Origin: an uncultured Bacteroidaceae bacterium
Lineage (GTDB): Bacteria; Bacteroidota; Bacteroidia; Bacteroidales; Bacteroidaceae
Direction of reading: 5' to 3'
DNA length: 23,125 nt
Assembly (NCBI GenBank): GCA_934394435.1
Contig: CAKRRN010000039.1
Location: 1-23,125, forward strand
Shown: positions 17,271-23,125 of the stretch, piece after piece
Numbering within the stretch: position 1 is the stretch's first letter
Layout of the letters: every line of letters begins with the position of its first letter
Translations under genes and position numbers: made by a program
Notes under the pieces: model-generated
Seen by the model: the letters and a program-made list of their open reading frames with translations, nothing else
Told to the model about the DNA's origin: nothing
Databases searched by the model: none

Positions 17271-19382
17271 ATGAAAGTAAAGACTATCATAGCAGCAGCC
17301 CTCACGGGGGCTGCTCTATCCGTTTCAACCACCATGTCAGCCAACGATCTGATGACACCAGAAAAACTATGGAGCATGCACCGCTTGGGTGGCTTCGCCA
17401 TATCTCCACAGGGCAACCAAGTGGTGTACACACTCAGTACCCCTGACATCCAAGCCAACAAGAACCGCACATCCATCTGCATCATAGGAACAGACGGTAC
17501 TGGACGCACATGTCTGACAACAGGCAAAGAGAGCGAAGTAGAGCCCACATACATTGACGACGGCAAGCGAATCGCCTATCTTACAGGTGGAAACCTGTGG
17601 ACAATGAAAAGTGATGGCACAGACAAAAAGCAACTCTACAAGGGAGAGGATATCGAAGGATTTAAATTCTCACCCGATGGAAAGCAAGTAATCGTCATAC
17701 GTCAGGTGGAAAGCACGACCAGCATACAACCTCAGGAAAAGGATCTTCCGCTTGCCACAGGACTGGTCATCACCGATATGAACTATCGTCACTGGGATCA
17801 ATACGTACGCACTATCCCACACATTTTCTTGGCGCAGGTAAACGAAAAGGGATTAGACGAAATGAAAGACCTGCTGGAGGGAGAGCCTTACGAATGTCCT
17901 GTACTCCCATTTGGCGGTTCAGAACAGTTCTGCTGGAGTCCAGACAGCAAACAGATAGCCTACACCAGCCGAAAGAAGACAGGAGTGGCATACGCCACCA
18001 GTACCGACACAGACATATATATATATAATGTGTCCACAGGAAAGACCACCAATGTCTGCAAGCCCGAAGGCTACACAGAGCCTGATGGCGATGCACTACG
18101 TAGTTTGGAGCACCAATCTAAAAACCAGTCAACCAAAGATATCAACGCTGGATATGACCAGGATCCCCAGTTCAGCCCCGATGGTAAGATGCTGGCATGG
18201 AAGAGCATGGAACGCGATGGCTACGAGAGTGACCGTACACGATTGTGTGTGTTGGACTTGAAGAGTGGCAAGAAGACCTATGTCACCGAAGAGTTCCAAA
18301 GCGGAGTAGATGCTTTCTCGTGGGGAGAGGATAGTAAGACCCTCTTCTTCACAGGGGTATGGCAAGCACGCACTATGGTGTACCAAACCAATCTGAAAGG
18401 TGAAGTGGCTGCCATCACTACTGGCGACTTTGACTACGGAACAGTTATTCCCGTTCCGGGCAGCAAACAACTTCTGGTCAATCGACACAGCATATCCGCT
18501 CCCGATGACCTGTATCTGCTCACACCCGTCAAGCGCAAGGGAACTATCGTAAAACAGATAACCTTTGAGAACAGAGAAATATTATCTACGCTTGCCATGG
18601 GCGATGTAAAAGAAAGGTGGGTAAGCACCACTGATGGCAAAAAAGAGTTGTGCTGGGTCATATATCCCCCACACTTCGACAAGAACAAGAAATACCCCAC
18701 CCTACTCTTCTGCGAGGGAGGACCGCAAAGCCCCGTCAGCCAGTTTTGGAGCTACAGATGGAACTTCCAGATAATGGCTGCCAATGGTTATATCATCATT
18801 GCTCCCAACCGACGTGGACTACCTGGCTTTGGCATGGAATGGTTGGAACAAATAAGCGGAGACTATAGCGGACAATGTATGCAGGATTATCTCTCTGCCA
18901 TTGATGACTTGTGCAAAGAGCCATACGTGGACAAAGACCGACTGGGTTGCGTAGGCGCAAGTTTCGGAGGATACAGCGTATATTGGCTGGCAGGCCACCA
19001 CAACAAACGTTTCAAGGCATTCATCGCTCACGACGGAATCTTCAACACCACACAGCAATACTACGAGACCGAGGAGATGTGGTTCCCCAACTGGGATTTG
19101 GGAGGTACTCCCGACCGCAACCCCAACGCAAAGGCTTTCACCGAGAGCCCTCATCTGTACGTTGACAAATGGGATACGCCCATCCTGTGCATACACGGTG
19201 AGAAAGACTACAGAATACTGCACAGCCAAGGGCAGAGTGCGTTTAGTGCTGCACGTATGCATGGTATACCAGCAGAGTTACTGCTCTATCCCGATGAGAA
19301 TCACTGGGTGCTCAAACCCCAAAACGGCATCCTGTGGCAGCGCACTTACTTCCGCTGGCTCGACCGCTGGCTGAAGAAATAA
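17271..19382 (+). CDS. S9 family dipeptidyl-peptidase (DPP5-like)
   Basis: Secreted serine peptidase of 703 residues. The start at 17271, 13 nt after yidC, gives the signal peptide MKVKTIIAAALTGAALSVSTTMSA; frames starting inside yidC are not needed. Residues about 35-440 form a beta-propeller with TolB/WD-like blades (FSPDGKQVIVIR, CWSPDSKQIAYTSR, FSPDGKMLAWKS). Residues about 450-703 form the alpha/beta-hydrolase domain, with the triad Ser 564 in GASFGGYS, Asp 646 in HGEKDYRI and His 678 in DENHWVLKP. The motif GASFGGYSVYWLAGHH and the overall size resemble the periplasmic DPP5 of Bacteroidota, which cuts dipeptides from peptide N-termini. The exact substrate preference is inferred. An MFS transporter gene follows after 123 nt. 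Confidence 0.92.
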   Translation: MKVKTIIAAALTGAALSVSTTMSANDLMTPEKLWSMHRLGGFAISPQGNQVVYTLSTPDIQANKNRTSICIIGTDGTGRTCLTTGKESEVEPTYIDDGKRIAYLTGGNLWTMKSDGTDKKQLYKGEDIEGFKFSPDGKQVIVIRQVESTTSIQPQEKDLPLATGLVITDMNYRHWDQYVRTIPHIFLAQVNEKGLDEMKDLLEGEPYECPVLPFGGSEQFCWSPDSKQIAYTSRKKTGVAYATSTDTDIYIYNVSTGKTTNVCKPEGYTEPDGDALRSLEHQSKNQSTKDINAGYDQDPQFSPDGKMLAWKSMERDGYESDRTRLCVLDLKSGKKTYVTEEFQSGVDAFSWGEDSKTLFFTGVWQARTMVYQTNLKGEVAAITTGDFDYGTVIPVPGSKQLLVNRHSISAPDDLYLLTPVKRKGTIVKQITFENREILSTLAMGDVKERWVSTTDGKKELCWVIYPPHFDKNKKYPTLLFCEGGPQSPVSQFWSYRWNFQIMAANGYIIIAPNRRGLPGFGMEWLEQISGDYSGQCMQDYLSAIDDLCKEPYVDKDRLGCVGASFGGYSVYWLAGHHNKRFKAFIAHDGIFNTTQQYYETEEMWFPNWDLGGTPDRNPNAKAFTESPHLYVDKWDTPILCIHGEKDYRILHSQGQSAFSAARMHGIPAELLLYPDENHWVLKPQNGILWQRTYFRWLDRWLKK

Positions 19383-19505
19383 GGCCTTATAACGGTATAC
19401 CCACACACCCAGACAAGAATCGTACAGATACACAAATAATCATATGTAAAGGATGTTGCATCTTGAGACCTCATCCCATTTATCTATTTAATAAAATAAA
19501 CTTCT

Positions 19506-20900
19506 ATGAGTCAAATTGCAAAAGCAAAACTTAGCGACAGCGCGGTAACACGATGGCTGGCGCTCATCATAGTAAGTGCGACCATGATGTTCGCTTACTT
19601 CTTCACCGATGTAATGTCACCCCTGGAGGCCATGCTCAGCGACAGCCTAAGCTGGAACGCTAACGAATACGGTTTCTTCTCTGGAGCCTACGGGCTCATC
19701 AATGTATTTCTGCTCATGCTGTTCTTTGGTGGCATCATCCTCGACCGTATGGGCATCCGTTTCACAGGCATGCTCAGCTGTATTCTGATGCTTGTGGGCG
19801 CAGCTGTCAAATGGTATGCGGTGAGCCAAGTGGATATCAACGCTATAGTTGAAGGTTTCCACATGGATCTCTTCATCGTACAGATTGACGACCCTCACAT
19901 GAGCAACCTGTTGGCGGCACTTGGATTCAGCATTTTTGGAGTTGGTGCAGAGATAGCAGGTATCACCGTAAGCAAAGTGATTACAAAATGGTTCACAGGT
20001 CACGAACTGGCACTTGCCATGGGATTACAGGTGGCAACAGCACGCTTTGGTACAGCAGCAGCTCTCTTCTTCTCCCTGCCTATCGCACAACATTGGGGCG
20101 GAGTGTCTGCCAGCATAGCCTTGGGATGTGTATTGCTCTGCATAGCTCTCTTTGCTTTCCTCTACTACTGTGTACTGGACAAGAAGCTGGATGAGAGTAT
20201 TAAAAACAGTAAAGAGGAGACTATAGAAAACGGAAGCAGCGAAGACGACAAATTCCGCTTGAGTGACCTGGGGGCAATCTTCTCTAATCCTGGTTTCTGG
20301 ATTATTTGTCTGCTATGCCTCATGTTCTACGGAGGTGTGTTCCCATTCTTGAAGTTCGCCACAAAGCTGATGATTGACAAGTATAATGTTCCTGCAGAAT
20401 GGGCTGGAAGTATTCCTGGTATGTTACCATTCGGCACCATCATTCTGACTCCCGTCTTCGGTGGCATCTACGACCGCAAGGGCCATGGAGTCATTCTAAT
20501 GCTGTTGGGGAGCATACTGCTTACTTTGGTACATGTACTCTTTGCCTTGCCCATGCTTGACGAGTGGTGGATGGCCATTGTATGCATGATTCTTCTGGGA
20601 ATAGCATTTTCTCTCGTTCCCAGTGCTATGTGGCCTTCCGTACCTAAGATTATTCCCATGAAGCAGTTAGGAAGTGCCTTTGCCATCATTTTCTTTATAC
20701 AGAATATCGGACTTAGCCTCATCCCCATGGGTATCGGGCGTGTCAACCAAGCTCATACAGGTGCTGATGGTGTAACAGACTATACAAGCACGATGCTGAT
20801 TTTTGCTTTCTTCGGATTGGTGTCCATTCTGTTGGCTCTCGAACTATTACACCTCGACCATAAGAAGCATTACGGACTGGAAGAGCGCAACTGCAAGTGA
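19506..20900 (+). CDS. Major facilitator superfamily transporter
   Basis: 464 residues, about 12 predicted transmembrane helices in two halves. The conserved loop between helices 2 and 3 is FGGIILDRMGIRFTG, close to the MFS motif GxLaDrxGrr; a similar one in the second half is FGGIYDRKGHG. The central cytoplasmic loop (about 225-250) is charged and carries ESIKNSKEETIENGSSEDDKF. Large hydrophobic loops and YFFTDVMSPLEAMLSD near the N-terminus recall the MFSD1-like MFS branch, for which dipeptide transport has been reported in animals; this link is from memory and weak. Because it follows a dipeptidyl-peptidase gene, dipeptide uptake is an attractive but unproven role. No clear promoter was found in the 123-nt gap. 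Confidence 0.88.
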   Translation: MSQIAKAKLSDSAVTRWLALIIVSATMMFAYFFTDVMSPLEAMLSDSLSWNANEYGFFSGAYGLINVFLLMLFFGGIILDRMGIRFTGMLSCILMLVGAAVKWYAVSQVDINAIVEGFHMDLFIVQIDDPHMSNLLAALGFSIFGVGAEIAGITVSKVITKWFTGHELALAMGLQVATARFGTAAALFFSLPIAQHWGGVSASIALGCVLLCIALFAFLYYCVLDKKLDESIKNSKEETIENGSSEDDKFRLSDLGAIFSNPGFWIICLLCLMFYGGVFPFLKFATKLMIDKYNVPAEWAGSIPGMLPFGTIILTPVFGGIYDRKGHGVILMLLGSILLTLVHVLFALPMLDEWWMAIVCMILLGIAFSLVPSAMWPSVPKIIPMKQLGSAFAIIFFIQNIGLSLIPMGIGRVNQAHTGADGVTDYTSTMLIFAFFGLVSILLALELLHLDHKKHYGLEERNCK

Positions 20901-20913
20901 TCCCACACAGGCC

Positions 20914-20932
20914 TCCCCGCACTGTGCGGGGA
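20914..20932. terminator. GC-rich palindromic hairpin after the MFS gene
   Basis: TCCCCGCAC-T-GTGCGGGGA has perfect 9-bp arms around one base, 13 nt after the MFS stop codon. As RNA it would form a short, very stable hairpin after losing a few central pairs to the loop. No T-run follows. It is probably part of the termination region together with the larger hairpin at 20957-21029. Confidence 0.5.
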
Positions 20933-20956
20933 AGGTCACCAGCAGGCGGCTCCACA

Positions 20957-21029
20957 CATGCTTGCCCACAACAGGAAGACCTGCCCATGTAGTCGCATGA
21001 GGCAGGTCTTCCTGTTGTGGGCAAGCATG
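20957..21029. terminator. Perfect 29-bp inverted repeat between convergent genes
   Basis: Bases 20957-20985 are the exact reverse complement of 21001-21029. The 15-nt interior can add four CATG pairs beyond a single bulged A, leaving a 6-nt loop (TAGTCG). The repeat sits between the MFS gene (plus) and the beta-helix gene (minus), so it probably acts as a bidirectional terminator. It is about twice the length of an ordinary terminator stem and has no mismatch. Confidence 0.7.
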
Positions 21030-21036
21030 CCCGGGC

Positions 21037-22599
21037 TCAGCGGAAGGTCACATCCTGCACATGGGTTCCCACCTGCATGCAAGAGTCCGCCAGCGAGGTG
21101 ACCTTGTGTCCCCCTATCACCACATGGTCCAGCATCACCCCGCTAATGCTCTTGGAGGGCGTGCCCTCGTGCTCCCAGCCATAAAGCCGTATCTGGTTGG
21201 CAATGGAGCTCCCGCTGCTGGCACGCGAGGTGACCCGCCTGTAAATGATATTCTCCATGCCGCCAGGCGTGCTTTGGTCTCCCTGGAGCGCGCCGAACCA
21301 GAAGGAGGGCTGGAAGCCTGCTGCTATGAGACGCTCGCAGTGATACACATCGATGTTCTCGTAGGAGATGTTGCGGAAGTAGGTTCCGTGTATGCAGCAG
21401 ATGGTGAGGGCTGCACGCTCGTCCAGGGTCTCGTGGTAGTCGGGGTCGTCATAGCTGAAGAGCACGCTGCTGTTCATAAAGCGTATGTTCTCGTACAGGC
21501 TGCAATGGTTCTCGGCCCCGATGCCCATGGCGCAGTTGCAGTCGTTCCACAGTTGCATGCCGCAGAAGGTGAGGTTACGCGTGGGCGGGCACTCGGCAGG
21601 CTTTCGGGAATCGAGCCCCTTGATGGCAATGGCATCATCGTTGGCACGGATAAAGGTGTTGAGGAAGGCACACTGCTGGCTGTTGATGACATCCAGCCCA
21701 TCGGTGGAAGCATAGCGCGTGGAAAGTATCTTAACGCCCTTGAACTCCACATTCTGGCAATGATTGACCACCACCTGCCACACCCCTGGCCTGTGGGCAT
21801 GGAAGAGCACGCCCTCCACATCCGCCCCCTTGCACTCGTTGGCCTCAAAGAGCACACGGGGATTGGCCATGTCGTTGTAGATCATGCCACGCCCGCTCAC
21901 CGCCGTGCCCTTGTGCGTGCCCCACAAGCCTATGCGTCCATAGACCACAGCCCCAGCCGCTACATACGCTTTCCAGCCATCCTCGAGCACGAGCATGTCC
22001 TTACCTGCGAATATCTTACGCAGGTCATGGAATCCAGGGCCAAAGTAATGCAGGCGCGCCTGCTCGTCACGCTGGTATCCTTGAATGCCTGGCAGCGAGG
22101 GGGCTTTCTTGTCCACGCTGTTGCAGAACAGATGCAAGGCATCCTTGCGCGGCTCTCCATTGATGACCAGCGTGATGTTCTGGTCGGCCCGTGCCGTCCT
22201 AATCTCAATGGTGCGGCTGCCTTTGCGTTGTACCGAGATAAGGTCCAGCTGGTGAATGGGAAGCACCTCATAACTCTTCAGAGGCTTTGCGTAGGTGATG
22301 CGTATGGTGACCTCGTGGACATTCTCAAACTCGAACCTACCACACTCCACCAGTCCGCCCCAGTGGCTGCGGTCATTGTAAAGCCCCACCCTGCGGCCAT
22401 TGACCGTCACATGGAAGTTTGACTCGCCCTCCAGGGGAAACTCACGCACAGTGGCATGCGTCATGAGCGTGCTGTCGGGAGCCACATAATCCTCCCCATT
22501 GGACCGTGTGCCACGAGCCTGGAGAGAAGAGGCAGGCAAGAGCAGAGGCAGCAAGGCAAAAGCCGCCCTGAAGATTCGAGAAATTGCGCAATACATCAT
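21037..22599 (-). CDS. Secreted beta-helix glycosidase-like protein (GH28/GH49 type)
   Basis: 520 residues from the ATG at 22597-22599, which gives the signal peptide MMYCAISRIFRAAFALLPLLLPASSLQA; a frame extends upstream to 22746 but looks non-coding. Residues about 45-200 are predicted beta-sandwich (FHVTVNGRRVGLYNDRSHWGG). From about 210 the sequence has the short repeating strands of a right-handed parallel beta-helix (VEGVLFHAHRPGVWQVVVNHCQNVEFKGVKIL). Acidic motifs STDGLDV (Asp 300, Asp 303) and NDDAIAIKG (Asp 321-322) match the catalytic Asp sites of GH28. The GH28 GHG motif is replaced by GIG (359-361). An N-terminal sandwich plus helix also suits GH49-like enzymes. It is probably periplasmic or surface polysaccharide-degrading; the substrate is unknown. 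It is richer in GC than its neighbours. Confidence 0.75.
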   Translation of the reverse strand: MMYCAISRIFRAAFALLPLLLPASSLQARGTRSNGEDYVAPDSTLMTHATVREFPLEGESNFHVTVNGRRVGLYNDRSHWGGLVECGRFEFENVHEVTIRITYAKPLKSYEVLPIHQLDLISVQRKGSRTIEIRTARADQNITLVINGEPRKDALHLFCNSVDKKAPSLPGIQGYQRDEQARLHYFGPGFHDLRKIFAGKDMLVLEDGWKAYVAAGAVVYGRIGLWGTHKGTAVSGRGMIYNDMANPRVLFEANECKGADVEGVLFHAHRPGVWQVVVNHCQNVEFKGVKILSTRYASTDGLDVINSQQCAFLNTFIRANDDAIAIKGLDSRKPAECPPTRNLTFCGMQLWNDCNCAMGIGAENHCSLYENIRFMNSSVLFSYDDPDYHETLDERAALTICCIHGTYFRNISYENIDVYHCERLIAAGFQPSFWFGALQGDQSTPGGMENIIYRRVTSRASSGSSIANQIRLYGWEHEGTPSKSISGVMLDHVVIGGHKVTSLADSCMQVGTHVQDVTFR

Positions 22600-22627
22600 G
22601 TTGCTTTCTTGATAATTGTATAATCCA

Positions 22628-22635
22628 CAAAGATA
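22628..22635 (-). promoter_or_regulatory. Candidate -7 element for the beta-helix gene
   Basis: On the minus strand the sequence reads TATCTTTG, an exact TAnnTTTG match, 28 nt before the ATG at 22599. This supports 22599 as the real start rather than the longer upstream frame. No good -33 TTTG is seen. Confidence 0.5.
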
Positions 22636-22836
22636 GGCATTTTGTAGAAATAATCCCTGCTTCGGCCAGAGAAACATACGTCCTGGCCTCACTGCGGCAC
22701 TATTACCACCCAGCCACACGGCAACCAGGGCACATTCACAGCGCACACACGATGGACAGCCGTGGCAAACGGTACCCGAGGAGCTTCCGTGTGTCCATTT
22801 TCCCGCTCTTTCTTCGCCATTAGGGGGGAAAGTGCA

Positions 22837-22844
22837 TACCTTTA
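22837..22844 (+). promoter_or_regulatory. Weak -7-like element before the second yidC
   Basis: TACCTTTA differs from TAnnTTTG at its last base and lies only 9 nt before the ATG, which would make the transcript nearly leaderless. It is recorded because the sequence upstream of this yidC copy is unrelated to that of the first copy, so any expression needs a new promoter. Confidence 0.2.
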
Positions 22845-22853
22845 CAGCTGGAA

Positions 22854-23125
22854 ATGAACAAAAATACTATTACAGGCTTTGTGCTGATAGCTCTCGTGCT
22901 GATCGGATTCAACTGGATTAGCCGACCCTCGCAGGAGGAACTAGCCGAGATGGCTCGTCAAGACAGTATAGCCGCAGTACAACAGCAACAAATAGAAGCA
23001 CAGAAGAAAGCTGCCAAACAGCAAGCCGTCGCACAAAATACAGACACTACAGCTCTATTCTTTGCCCAACGAGGCAAACAAGGTCAGAATATCACCCTTG
23101 AGAACAGTCAAGTGAAACTGACCCT
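22854..23125 (+). CDS. yidC: Second yidC copy, 5' part only (cut by window end)
   Basis: The first 90 codons and two bases of a YidC-like gene, open to the window end. It starts MNKNTITGFVLIALVLIGFN, with TM1, then the Gln/Ala-rich linker and the start of the periplasmic domain. Against the copy at 15389 I count 11 base substitutions in the 272 aligned bases and one in-frame 12-nt deletion (codons 58-61 of copy 1). Six substitutions are silent; the changed residues are D2N, V47I, V53A and S69T. Similarity begins at the start codon and the upstream sequences differ. The frame is intact, so as far as seen this is not a pseudogene. It could be a true paralogue or an assembly or strain-mixture effect. 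Confidence 0.75.
   Translation, partial: MNKNTITGFVLIALVLIGFNWISRPSQEELAEMARQDSIAAVQQQQIEAQKKAAKQQAVAQNTDTTALFFAQRGKQGQNITLENSQVKLT

Noticed and set aside
18015..18027. Run of AT dinucleotides inside the peptidase gene
   Set aside because: Only about six repeats, in frame and encoding ordinary propeller residues (IYIY); a phase-variation switch is not supported.
21061..22422. Open frame of about 450 codons antisense to the beta-helix gene
   Set aside because: High GC reduces stop codons on the opposite strand. The sense protein has a signal peptide, motifs and a promoter; this one has none.
22600..22746. N-terminal extension of the beta-helix protein
   Set aside because: It would place the signal peptide in the interior and cover the -7 element; the start at 22599 is better.
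22752..22798. Inverted repeat ATGGACA...TGTCCAT before the second yidC
   Set aside because: Only 7 bp match around a 33-nt interior and pairing does not extend; expected by chance.

Overview
The window looks like a Bacteroidales chromosome fragment, most probably from Prevotella or a near relative. Several families here are typical of Bacteroidota: a Porin_10-type putative porin, a DUF4468 protein, a DUF3078 outer-membrane barrel, and a LytS-like kinase with a LytTR regulator placed beside an efflux operon. Several genes are also preceded by the Bacteroidota -7 promoter element TAnnTTTG. I see no rRNA, tRNA, CRISPR array, insertion sequence or phage gene.

Left part (423-10353, all minus strand). 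One co-directional run reads from right to left: TolC-like outer-membrane factor, HlyD/MacA-like lipoprotein adaptor, ABC ATPase, MacB-like permease, LytS-type histidine kinase, LytTR response regulator, DUF4468 protein, two-helix membrane protein and putative porin. The first four form a complete tripartite export system. The kinase and regulator overlap by 4 nt and probably control this envelope locus. A good promoter with an operator-like palindrome lies in front of the TolC-like gene. Bases 1-422 hold no recognisable gene.

Middle (10785-15307). ribE (plus) and engB (minus) converge on a 255-nt spacer that holds a 13-bp hairpin and an unusual array of 22-nt tandem palindromic repeats. engB lies 24 nt downstream of a DUF3078 barrel gene, and that pair is transcribed divergently from pyrG, which begins with GTG.

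Right part (15389-23125). yidC, an S9 (DPP5-like) dipeptidyl-peptidase and an MFS transporter follow pyrG on the plus strand. The peptidase and transporter may work as a peptide-degradation and uptake pair. They end at two hairpins, one with perfect 29-bp arms, and face a GC-rich, minus-strand secreted beta-helix protein of the GH28/GH49 type. The window closes with the first 272 nt of a second yidC, about 96% identical to the first over aligned bases, under a different upstream region. The last 77 bases are identical between the two copies, so a real duplication has to be weighed against an assembly effect at a contig end.

The strongest leads for something not already described are the 22-nt palindrome array and the second yidC. 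No complete novel defence or mobile system is visible.
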